48,254 nucleotides of DNA from an uncultured Verrucomicrobiales bacterium. GTDB lineage: Bacteria > Verrucomicrobiota > Verrucomicrobiia > Limisphaerales > UBA1100. How positions within the stretch are numbered: position 1 is the stretch's first letter; each line of letters begins with the position of its first letter. The stretch covers positions 1 to 48,254 of the forward strand of contig CAJWKQ010000003.1 in NCBI GenBank assembly GCA_913041895.1. Reading direction: 5' to 3'. The notes beneath the pieces are model-generated. The model was not told the DNA's origin and made no database searches. It saw only the letters and a list, made by a program, of their open reading frames with translations. Both the position numbers and the translations under genes were made by a program. Positions 1-8,161 of this stretch are shown piece by piece.

Positions 1-132
1 CACATTATGCTCTATGCGGATGGTCATGCCGCTGAATTTGTATTTCCCCCAACAGACAAGATGCTGAAATGGATAGTTCCTCCTCCTCATGGAAATATGC
101 CTGAACCAGACCCTGATTATATCTGGTGGTAA
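1..132 (+). CDS. C-terminal fragment of a pseudopilin/prepilin-type (DUF1559-like, H-X9-DG) protein, truncated by window start
   Basis: Frame 1 is open from base 1: HIMLYADGHAAEFVFPPTDKMLKWIVPPPHGNMPEPDPDYIWW*. The '..YADGHA..F' ending is typical of PVC prepilin-like proteins. Confidence 0.55.
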   Translation, partial: HIMLYADGHAAEFVFPPTDKMLKWIVPPPHGNMPEPDPDYIWW

Positions 133-179
133 GATATATTTTTCTATCCATTCTATAGTTTTCTATTTTATTATGCAGC

Positions 180-1700
180 ATGCTCTCCAAGGTTCATGCT
201 GCGGCTCTCTATGGCGTTGAATCCGTACCCGTTGAGGTAGAAGTTCATGTGGGGCCCGGAGAAGAGCGTATTGTCATCGTGGGATTACCCGATGCGGCAG
301 TTCGCGAATCAATTGAACGGGTTTCCACGGCTCTGACTAATTCCGGGTTTGGCCTCCCTCCCGGTAAAACAACAATCAATCTTGCCCCAGCCGATTTACG
401 TAAGGAGGGTCCCAGTTTCGATCTGGCCATTGCACTCGCTTGGTTGATGGCAAGTGAACAGGTAATCAATGATCGAGCTGATGAATTTTTACTGATTGGA
501 GAACTAGCACTCACCGGAAAAGTGCGAAAGATAAAAGGGGTTCTACCCATTGCCCTCACCGCACGATCCGAAGGGCACCGAGGGCTGTTAGTTCCAGCAG
601 GGAATGCAGCCGAAGCAGCGGTGGTAGAAGGGCTTGAAGTAATTCCTTTGCAATCACTTCGTGAAGCGGCCGATTTTTTGAGCGGGAGTTCGCCCATTAC
701 ACCGACACGAATTAATCCCAAGACATTGTTTGAACAATCGGCGAAGACGAGTGAAGATTTATGCGAGGTAAAGGGACAGGAAACAGTGAAACGCGCTCTA
801 GAAATCTCAGCTGCCGGCGGACATAACCTTATCCTGATTGGCCCTCCCGGAACCGGCAAAAGCATGCTAGCTAAAAGGCTCCGTTCCATTCTGCCACCTC
901 TCACTCTTGATGAGTCACTCGAAACAACCCGAATACATAGCGTAGCCGGGCTGCTAGAACCCAATCAGGCACTCGTTACTCAAAGACCATTTCGGTCCCC
1001 ACACCATACTGCCAGTGATGCAGGCTTGCTTGGAGGTAATGTCCGGCCCTCGCCGGGAGAAATTTCGCTTTCGCATCACGGAGTATTATTTCTGGATGAG
1101 TTGCCTGAATTTCGACGTAGCGTACTCGAAACAATGCGCCAGCCATTGGAAGATGGACGCGTCACTATTAGCCGTGCGGCAGGCACCATGACTTTCCCTT
1201 CAGAATTCATGCTGGTAGCAGCAATGAATCCTACCCCGGATGGGAAAACTCCAAGTGAAAGCAACTCGACCCCTCGTGAGATTCAAAATTATCTGGGGCG
1301 CATTTCTGGCCCATTACTTGACCGAATTGATTTACACGTGGAGGTTCCACCGGTTGAATTTAGGGAAATGAATTCCGCAAACGGTGGAGAAACCAGTGCG
1401 GTTATTCGCGAACGCGTTTTGAAGGCACGTCGCATTCAGAATCTCCGATGGAATGGCTCACCGACTTGCAATGCCCGAATGCAGCCACGTGATTTACAAG
1501 CATGGTGTGCTATGGATGACACAACGCAGGACTTACTACGAAGAGCCATGGAAGAACTAGAACTTAGTGCCAGAGCCTATGATCGGATATTAAAAGTGTC
1601 GCGAACGATTGCTGACTTGGCCGATTCTCAAACCCTTACAACGGAGCATGTCTCCGAAGCTATTCAATATCGGACTCTAGATCGGCAAATTTGGACCTAA
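180..1700 (+). CDS. comM: YifB/ComM-family Mg chelatase-like AAA+ ATPase
   Basis: 506 aa; N-terminal 'VEVEVHVGPGEERIVIVGLPDAAVRESIERV', Walker A 'LIGPPGTGKSML', 'GVLFLDELPEF', C-terminal 'LSARAYDRILKVSRTIADL'. Confidence 0.95.
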   Translation: MLSKVHAAALYGVESVPVEVEVHVGPGEERIVIVGLPDAAVRESIERVSTALTNSGFGLPPGKTTINLAPADLRKEGPSFDLAIALAWLMASEQVINDRADEFLLIGELALTGKVRKIKGVLPIALTARSEGHRGLLVPAGNAAEAAVVEGLEVIPLQSLREAADFLSGSSPITPTRINPKTLFEQSAKTSEDLCEVKGQETVKRALEISAAGGHNLILIGPPGTGKSMLAKRLRSILPPLTLDESLETTRIHSVAGLLEPNQALVTQRPFRSPHHTASDAGLLGGNVRPSPGEISLSHHGVLFLDELPEFRRSVLETMRQPLEDGRVTISRAAGTMTFPSEFMLVAAMNPTPDGKTPSESNSTPREIQNYLGRISGPLLDRIDLHVEVPPVEFREMNSANGGETSAVIRERVLKARRIQNLRWNGSPTCNARMQPRDLQAWCAMDDTTQDLLRRAMEELELSARAYDRILKVSRTIADLADSQTLTTEHVSEAIQYRTLDRQIWT

Positions 1701-1846
1701 CCATCGATTCAATCAATTTTCTTCCGCCGATTATCGATTGGCCAAGATGAAGTCCTTTACCCTATTCTTTAGCTCGACAAAGGATACAATGATGTTCCTC
1801 TAAAACACCGAGTTTAAGTAAACAAAATACCAGACGCCCCGAATCG

Positions 1847-2431
1847 ATGGATTGCCAATTAACCAAACCGAATGAGCCTGAGAAATACGAGCCAAGCGAA
1901 GGAGACATAGTTTTTCAGGCTTTGCCTCTTGAAGATGATTTAATTCAGGCGATTGAAGGCGTTACAGAATCAAACTACTCACATGTGGGGGTACTGCTCA
2001 AGCGTGATAGAGAATGGACTGTGATTGAAGCTAGCCGCCCTGGTGTGATTTACACACCATTTGATGAATGGAAGGTCAAGGGACGGGACGGGCGCTGGGC
2101 AGCTTATCGCCTCAAGGCAGCATATCAGCGCCATATTTCACAATTTTTGAGAGACCTACAGCAACATATAGGCAAGCCATATGATTTCAAATATGAACTC
2201 ACTGAAGACAAGCTATACTGTTCAGAATTGGTCTATCATGCCTGGAAGAGTTCCACAGGACGGGAGATGGGTGAACTCAAGAAAGTAGGCGAGTTAAACT
2301 GGAAACCATACAGGGAGATAATCGAGAAATATAATGAGGCACCGGTACCTGTAGAGCGGCAAGTGATCAGCCCGATTGAACTTTCAAAAGCAGATCAGTT
2401 GGAGAAGATTTACGACCACGGACTAGACTAA
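1847..2431 (+). CDS. YiiX/YebB-like permuted NlpC/P60 (papain-like) cysteine hydrolase
   Basis: 194 aa; 'GDIVFQ', 'SNYSHVGVLL' (His) and 'KLYCSELVYHAW' (Cys) motifs in YiiX-like order; no obvious signal peptide. Confidence 0.8.
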   Translation: MDCQLTKPNEPEKYEPSEGDIVFQALPLEDDLIQAIEGVTESNYSHVGVLLKRDREWTVIEASRPGVIYTPFDEWKVKGRDGRWAAYRLKAAYQRHISQFLRDLQQHIGKPYDFKYELTEDKLYCSELVYHAWKSSTGREMGELKKVGELNWKPYREIIEKYNEAPVPVERQVISPIELSKADQLEKIYDHGLD

Positions 2432-3804
2432 TGAATAATAAAACAACAGGAAGAGCCATCGTCACTTTCGCACGCGGCTGGCAAACGCTGGTTGCCGTCC
2501 GCAGCCTAGGACGCCGCGGCGTAGAAGTAATCACGGGCGATCAATACTCTATGACACCCGGATCTCTTTCCAAGTACAGTACTGGTAAATTCAAATATCC
2601 AGACCCCGAGAAGGACCCCTCAGGTTTTCTTGATGCACTGGAAAAGGTAGTAATCGAAAACAAGCCAGAAGATGGTCGGCCATACGTATTGTTACCCATT
2701 CACAAAGAGAGCTATCTTATCGCCAAATACCGTGAACGATTTGAACAGCACATTGCACTGGCACTGCCGGGCATTGAGCAGATCATGCAGGTTCACAATA
2801 AGGGCACACTGGCTGCGTATGCACAGAAGACAGGCCTACCGATGCCGTGTACATGGATTCCTGAAACAGTCGATGCATTCCACAAAAAACTCCAAGAAAT
2901 GACGGTGCCCGCGTTTGTAAAAATCCGCGAGTCATCATCTGGGGTGGGCATTGACAAGGTGAACACGCACGAAGAACTGGAACATACATTCCTAAAATTT
3001 ATCGACCAATTTGACCTGAAATCTGGTGATCTACCGATTATCCAGTCTCTCGTGCCCGGCGATGATTATTGTGTCACCACCCTGTTTAATCGCGGCAAGC
3101 TCGAGGCGTGCATGACCTATCGCAACCTTCGGACATATCCTGTGAAAACCGGCCCGGGGGCATTGAGAGAAACAGTGGAAGCGCCCGCGATGGAAAAAAT
3201 CGCCGGCGAGGTGCTGGGACCATTGGATTGGCATGGCGTGGCTGAGCTGGATTTTCGTTGGGATGGTAATGCCGAATCACCGCCGCACCTCATTGAGGTC
3301 AACCCTCGTTTTTGGGGCGGTCTCATTCAAGCGGTTGAATCCGGCTGGGATTACCCGTGGCTCGTCTTTCAGCTCGCCGCTACCAGCACGGTGGACCTTG
3401 ACACTGAACGTCGCACTGACGTGAAAACTGAAATACCCATGCTCGCCTTCCTGTCCACACTCAATGAGCTTTCCCATAGCGAAGCGGGACATGCTGCACT
3501 GAAAGACGGCTGGGAAAGCGCGAAGGACGAATTTCACGATGGCTCGAAGAGAGCTGGACTCAAGGCTTTACTAAAGGGATTAAAAACCGGTCTGGACCCC
3601 AAGGCCCGTCTAGCAGAAGCCCGGCGCGTGCTTGGCGACCACAAGCATAATGTGTATGACATACTTTCCAAGGAAGATCCCGGCCCTGCACTAGGCATCT
3701 TTTTTCCGCTCGCCGTTTTCCTCAAGCACGGCAAGGTCAACATTGACCTGATCACTGGTGAAGGAGCCCCCAGCGATGATGACAAAACCGACGGCAAACC
3801 CTGA
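2431..3804 (+). CDS. ATP-grasp domain protein (carboxylate-amine ligase-like)
   Basis: 457 aa; 'VKIRESSSGVGI', 'HGVAELDFRWDG...PHLIEVNPRFWGGL' ATP-grasp signature; start overlaps upstream stop (TAATG). Confidence 0.85.
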   Translation: MNNKTTGRAIVTFARGWQTLVAVRSLGRRGVEVITGDQYSMTPGSLSKYSTGKFKYPDPEKDPSGFLDALEKVVIENKPEDGRPYVLLPIHKESYLIAKYRERFEQHIALALPGIEQIMQVHNKGTLAAYAQKTGLPMPCTWIPETVDAFHKKLQEMTVPAFVKIRESSSGVGIDKVNTHEELEHTFLKFIDQFDLKSGDLPIIQSLVPGDDYCVTTLFNRGKLEACMTYRNLRTYPVKTGPGALRETVEAPAMEKIAGEVLGPLDWHGVAELDFRWDGNAESPPHLIEVNPRFWGGLIQAVESGWDYPWLVFQLAATSTVDLDTERRTDVKTEIPMLAFLSTLNELSHSEAGHAALKDGWESAKDEFHDGSKRAGLKALLKGLKTGLDPKARLAEARRVLGDHKHNVYDILSKEDPGPALGIFFPLAVFLKHGKVNIDLITGEGAPSDDDKTDGKP

Positions 3805-4621
3805 AATCTTACCTAAAACGACTCGGTGCTGGCCACGCCGACTGGTCCTTTCCACCTGTTTATTGTTTATGGCCTATTTCCTGGGCTACCGCGTCCTTGT
3901 TCCCATGGGAGTGGACAGTTGGATGCAATACCGCTTGCCTGCTAATGCACCGCGGATCGCCTTTTCGCCCAACGACACTTGGCTGGAAGAACTAGGTGCG
4001 AATGAAGCATACAAGATTGCACTCGCCCGAGCAGGCGGGCGGCTAGTGGAAATACAGCCCAGCGACACTAGCGCAAATCCACAGCGCATCGCCACATGGT
4101 TGGAGCAAAACAAAATCTCCGGCGTGCTGCTCGCTGGTGGAGGAGACGTGGACCCGCGTCTTTATGGCGGCGACCCATCACAAGCCTCCTCTGTTAACCG
4201 CGCACGCGATGACTTTGAAATAGCGCTCATCAAAGTAGCCGAGGACAAACAGCTACCAATTCTAGGCATCTGCCGTGGCTGCCAAATACTCAATGTCGCC
4301 CATAACGGCACACTACAAAAACTGAAGGACGATCGCCATTTCAGTATTTCTGGACACGCAGCCGACCTGTCCAAAGGCAGTCGACTTGCCCAAATCATGG
4401 ACAGCACACACCTTGAGCATGTGGGCAGCTACCATCAACAGGCAGCCCAAGAGCTAGGTAACAACCTGCGTGTGAGCGCCATTGGCCCCGATGGGATCAT
4501 CGAAGCCATTGAGAGCACCGGCCCGGGGTGGGTGGTGGCGGTACAATGGCATCCCGAATTGGAAATAAGTGACCCCAAACAGGAAGCGCTATTACGCGCA
4601 TTCGTCCGGGCAGCTAAGTGA
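3776..4621 (+). CDS. Class I glutamine amidotransferase / gamma-glutamyl hydrolase-like (peptidase C26), membrane-anchored
   Basis: ORF open from GTG 3758; ATG at 3776/3779 plausible. 'GVLLAGGGDVDPRLYGG', 'ILGICRGCQILN', 'VAVQWHPELE'; N-terminal hydrophobic helix. Overlaps the ATP-grasp ORF. Confidence 0.88.
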   Translation: MMTKPTANPEILPKTTRCWPRRLVLSTCLLFMAYFLGYRVLVPMGVDSWMQYRLPANAPRIAFSPNDTWLEELGANEAYKIALARAGGRLVEIQPSDTSANPQRIATWLEQNKISGVLLAGGGDVDPRLYGGDPSQASSVNRARDDFEIALIKVAEDKQLPILGICRGCQILNVAHNGTLQKLKDDRHFSISGHAADLSKGSRLAQIMDSTHLEHVGSYHQQAAQELGNNLRVSAIGPDGIIEAIESTGPGWVVAVQWHPELEISDPKQEALLRAFVRAAK

Positions 4622-4628
4622 TGTGATC

Positions 4629-5729
4629 TTATAACGTCAGTGGAGAGCACTGCACCCCGTGAGCCTCAGCAACTGCCGAACAAGTTACTAGACCATTAAT
4701 TACGTTAATGCCCCCTTCAAGCTCGGGCTTGGCTCCACATGCACCAGCGAGACCACGATCAGCAATAAGCTCCACATATGGAAAAGTAACATTTGTGAGT
4801 GCTTGAGTAGCAGTCCGAGCATAGGCACCTGGCATATTGGCCACACAATAATGTGTGACTCCTTCTTCCACATATACCGGATCATGATGGGTCGTGGGCC
4901 GACTGGTCTCGGCACATCCCCCTTGATCAATGGCGATATCGACTAAGACACTCCCCGGGCGCATGACTTGGAGCATCTGACGAGTAATAAGCCGGGGTGC
5001 CTTGGCCCCAGGCACAAGTACTGCCCCAATAAGCAGATCTACACGCGGAAGCAGCTCCATCAGATGTGCCTGATCTGAGTAGAGTGTATGTGCCGAATGC
5101 AAGGTGATGTCCAGAAAGCGCATGCGCTCGACATCCACCTCCAAAATGGTGACGTCCGCCCCTAGACCTGTAGCCATGCGGGCAGCATTAACTCCACTGA
5201 CACCTCCCCCTAAAACCACCACCTTACCAGGTAAAACACCAGGCACGCCACCCAGCAAAATCCCACTCCCTCGGTGATGTTTTGCCAAATAGTAGCCACC
5301 AACGATAACAGACATACGACCAGCAATTTCACTCATCGGCTCCAATAAAGGTAACCTCCCTTGAACCTCAATGGTCTCGTAAGCTATAGCTGTACACTGC
5401 CGATCAATCAAAGATTGGGTTAACTGCGGGGAAGGGGCCAGATGGAGATAGGTGAATAGTATTTGGCCCGATTTCAACATTTGAACTTCCTCAGACTGTG
5501 GTTCTTTTACTTTCACAATGAGTTCGGCCTCAGCGAAGATGTCATCGGGATTTTCAAACAACACAGCCCCGGCATCCGAATAGTCTGCATCCGGGTAACC
5601 ACTCCCCTTTCCAGCACCAACTTCCACAATAACTCGGTGGCCACGCTGGGAAAGCTGGTATGCAGCAGAGGGTAAAAGACCAACACGATGCTCATCAGCC
5701 TTAACTTCTCGAGGTACTCCAATTATCAT
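4629..5729 (-). CDS. ald: Alanine dehydrogenase
   Basis: 366 aa; '[23 protein letters not shown]', '[27 protein letters not shown]', '[16 protein letters not shown]'. Confidence 0.96.
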   Translation of the reverse strand: MIIGVPREVKADEHRVGLLPSAAYQLSQRGHRVIVEVGAGKGSGYPDADYSDAGAVLFENPDDIFAEAELIVKVKEPQSEEVQMLKSGQILFTYLHLAPSPQLTQSLIDRQCTAIAYETIEVQGRLPLLEPMSEIAGRMSVIVGGYYLAKHHRGSGILLGGVPGVLPGKVVVLGGGVSGVNAARMATGLGADVTILEVDVERMRFLDITLHSAHTLYSDQAHLMELLPRVDLLIGAVLVPGAKAPRLITRQMLQVMRPGSVLVDIAIDQGGCAETSRPTTHHDPVYVEEGVTHYCVANMPGAYARTATQALTNVTFPYVELIADRGLAGACGAKPELEGGINVINGLVTCSAVAEAHGVQCSPLTL

Positions 5730-5768
5730 ACGCCTGTACTAGGGGTTTAAAGAGTTACATTAAATCCT

Positions 5769-6749
5769 CTATCCTTCAAGAGGCGCGTGCGCAGGTTTCT
5801 GCCCTTGTGCGTCACACTCAGCTTCCACCTCCGCACACAGCCGAGACACCGTAAACCAACGCATCAGCCACCAGCACCCCAATGCCAGAATGATTCCGGC
5901 AACTAGATCTACCCCGTAGTGGTAACGAAGATAGACGGTTGAAATCCACAGACCAATAGTAGGTGCCAATACCCACCAGAAATGATTGCGCCGGTATTGG
6001 AAGTCAAACATAAGCAAGTAGAGTGATGCAGCCATATGAATACTGGGAAACACATCCACCCCATTGGAGCGCTGAACAATAAAGGCACCTCCCACATCAG
6101 TAAGCCATCCTCCCTGACGCTGACCCAATTGATCAAATGGCCCAACTGCCGGCATGAGAATATACCCCACGTATCCCAAGGCATAAATCAATCCAAACCC
6201 CACGACGGCGTACCGAAACCTCTTGAGATCAGTTATTAGATAATAAAGGAGTCCTCCCACTATGTAATAGAAGAAAAAGAAATAACACGCCATTAACAGG
6301 TCGCTTGTCCAATTAGGCAAATTCAAGGTCATCAGTTTGGAAGGAAAATCACCCAACAAGAGAACATCCCAGCGTTTTAGAATTGTATCCTGCTGCCAAA
6401 TCAGGGACTCCAATCCCTCCGGGTTGTACATCATTGGTACGGCAGTGCTTAATGAAAAATAACACAGCCCACTAATGGTCAGTGTTAACAGCATCCTGCA
6501 ACGCCAGCGGACAGGAGAAGGCCTTAATTGGCACCATCCAATAACCCACAGGAGTGAAAGTAGGTAAAGCAAGAACAGGATGGAATTGGGTTGATCAAAT
6601 CCTGCCGCGAAGCCCACTCGCAAACAAGCGGCCCCTGCAAACAACATGAGTACCATTTCATGGGGCAGCACATGCCAACGATCAGGGAATTTGATCGATC
6701 CCTGCAAAAGCTCTTCCCACTGCCTTCGATTTCCCGGTGTTGAGGACAT
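5769..6749 (-). CDS. PAP2-superfamily (AUR1/IPC synthase-like) integral membrane phosphatase/transferase
   Basis: 326 aa, multiple TM segments; 'FPSIHMAASLYL' and 'YLRYHYGVDLVAG' PAP2 motifs. Confidence 0.85.
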   Translation of the reverse strand: MSSTPGNRRQWEELLQGSIKFPDRWHVLPHEMVLMLFAGAACLRVGFAAGFDQPNSILFLLYLLSLLWVIGWCQLRPSPVRWRCRMLLTLTISGLCYFSLSTAVPMMYNPEGLESLIWQQDTILKRWDVLLLGDFPSKLMTLNLPNWTSDLLMACYFFFFYYIVGGLLYYLITDLKRFRYAVVGFGLIYALGYVGYILMPAVGPFDQLGQRQGGWLTDVGGAFIVQRSNGVDVFPSIHMAASLYLLMFDFQYRRNHFWWVLAPTIGLWISTVYLRYHYGVDLVAGIILALGCWWLMRWFTVSRLCAEVEAECDAQGQKPAHAPLEG

Positions 6750-6828
6750 TACACAACTAATTTGGGCAACGCGCTATAGGGATTATTATAGAAACACACA
6801 ACCCGTTGTAACTCAAGATCAACTCTGC

Positions 6829-7542
6829 TTATTTTACTCCAGCCAAGCGCTCTTCCCAAATTTGATAGAGCCGCGTTGTAGCCACAACATCCCTGACACA
6901 GTAATCCGCAATCTCTTGGAATCGACCAGCCTGCATCAAATCATTTATATCCATGCCGGTTACTCCCTCAGCCTTTGGAGAAGGGATTCCAAAGGCCTTA
7001 CAGTAAAAGTCTAGATTAAAACGCCGGGCAGCCCCTCCCCAACCTCCAACATTATAAAAAGTAAGCTGATCGGCTAAATCACAATGAGGTTGAGTCTGAA
7101 AGCGATACCCAAGCCAATCCTTTCGAGTCACGGGCACATCGAGAACTGCTGAACGCAAGTACAGAAAAGGCACATCAAAGCCACGACCATTAAAAGTACA
7201 AATCCTATCATACTTCGCCGCCAGTTCCCAGAACCGCACAAGTAACTCTGATTCATCCATGCAAGGAAGATACTCAATAGGATCAGTTGGCCCCTCTTCA
7301 AAATCATCTGCCAGATAGAGCACTTTCCCCCGCCCACTTTCAGAATTAATCATGCAAATACAGACACACTGAGCCGTAAACGGCCAAAGGTTAAACTGAC
7401 CTGTAATTTCCTCCCTTTTACGTTCTTTTTCAGCCTGATCCAAAAGATTCTCAGCAGGTCGATAAAGGTACTCTATCTGCGCATCATCTAGATCTTCTTT
7501 AGGGAGAGCCGAAGTTTCGATATCAAACACCAAACAGGACAT
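6829..7542 (-). CDS. Predicted 3'-5' exonuclease / RNase H-fold (DEDD) nuclease
   Basis: 237 aa; 'LVFDIETSA', 'TFNGRGFDVPFLYLRS', 'DYCVRDVVATTRLY' match DEDD exonuclease motifs. Confidence 0.85.
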   Translation of the reverse strand: MSCLVFDIETSALPKEDLDDAQIEYLYRPAENLLDQAEKERKREEITGQFNLWPFTAQCVCICMINSESGRGKVLYLADDFEEGPTDPIEYLPCMDESELLVRFWELAAKYDRICTFNGRGFDVPFLYLRSAVLDVPVTRKDWLGYRFQTQPHCDLADQLTFYNVGGWGGAARRFNLDFYCKAFGIPSPKAEGVTGMDINDLMQAGRFQEIADYCVRDVVATTRLYQIWEERLAGVK

Positions 7543-7586
7543 GCCTTACGTTGGGCTTTCAGCCCTGAAAATCAACGCGGAAACAC

Positions 7587-7614
7587 AAAAAAAGCGGCGG
7601 GTAACCCCGCCGCC
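7587..7614 (-). terminator. Rho-independent terminator downstream of the histone H1-like gene
   Basis: On the minus strand: GCGGCGGGGTTACCCGCCGCTTTTTTT, a GC-rich stem followed by a T tract. Confidence 0.85.
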
Positions 7615-7644
7615 GTGTGGAAATAGTCTGAACTAAAAAGGAGA

Positions 7645-7974
7645 CTACTTCTTCTTGGCTTTTTTCTTAGCAGCCTTCTTCTTAGCAGGCTTCTTCTTAG
7701 CAGCCTTCTTCTTCTTAGCAGGCTTCTTCTTAGCAGCCTTCTTCTTCTTAGCTGGCTTCTTCTTAGCAGCTTTTTTCTTCTTAGCAGGCTTCTTCTTAGC
7801 AGCCTTCTTCTTCTTAGCAGCCTTCTTCTTCTTAGCAGGCTTCTTCTTAGCAGCCTTCTTTTTCTTTGCCGGCTTACGCTTAGCAGGCTTCTTCTTAGCA
7901 GCCTTACGCTTAGCAGGTTTCTTCTTAGCTGCCTTGCGCTTGGCAGGTTTCTTCTTAGCTTTTTTCTTGGCCAT
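7645..7974 (-). CDS. Histone H1-like, Lys/Ala/Pro-rich DNA-binding protein (AAKKKPAKKK repeats)
   Basis: 109 aa from ATG at 7974: MAKKKAKKKPAKRKAAKKK...AKKK; only M/A/K/P/R residues. Has its own downstream terminator and upstream hairpin. The listed ORF starts further upstream at 8088. Confidence 0.85.
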   Translation of the reverse strand: MAKKKAKKKPAKRKAAKKKPAKRKAAKKKPAKRKPAKKKKAAKKKPAKKKKAAKKKKAAKKKPAKKKKAAKKKPAKKKKAAKKKPAKKKKAAKKKPAKKKAAKKKAKKK

Positions 7975-7993
7975 AGAAGTGTACACCTCCTTC

Positions 7994-8037
7994 TTAGGGT
8001 TATCGTCGGATCGCACGTATGCGATTCGCCCAACCCT
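7994..8037 (-). promoter_or_regulatory. Imperfect dyad / structured leader or operator upstream of the histone-like gene
   Basis: TAGGGTT-ATCGTCGG-ATCGCA-CGTA-TGCGAT-TCGCCC-AACCCTA: outer 7-bp and inner 6-bp arms are perfect inverted repeats, 19 nt upstream of the ATG at 7974. Confidence 0.5.
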
Positions 8038-8161
8038 ATACACTAATTTAGTAGTGTTTGCATAGTTTTTTTTTAAGCTCTTTAACAAAAATGTTCACAC
8101 GTTCTACACAGTGAAATATTTTCTCTTCGCGATTTTTTTTTTTCACGATAGCTTTTTGAAG

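Noticed and set aside
245-964. 239-aa minus-strand ORF opposite comM
   Set aside because: Antisense of a strongly conserved CDS; Ser/Arg/Pro-rich composition typical of a shadow ORF.
7645-7974. Regularly repeated DNA that might suggest a CRISPR-like or satellite array
   Set aside because: Repeats are contiguous, coding, without unique spacers, and have no cas genes nearby.
7572-8065. Overlapping ORFs 7572..8033 (-, Arg/Leu-rich) and 7655..8065 (+, Phe/Ala/Leu-rich)
   Set aside because: Other reading frames of the lysine-rich repeat; low-complexity artefacts of repetitive DNA.
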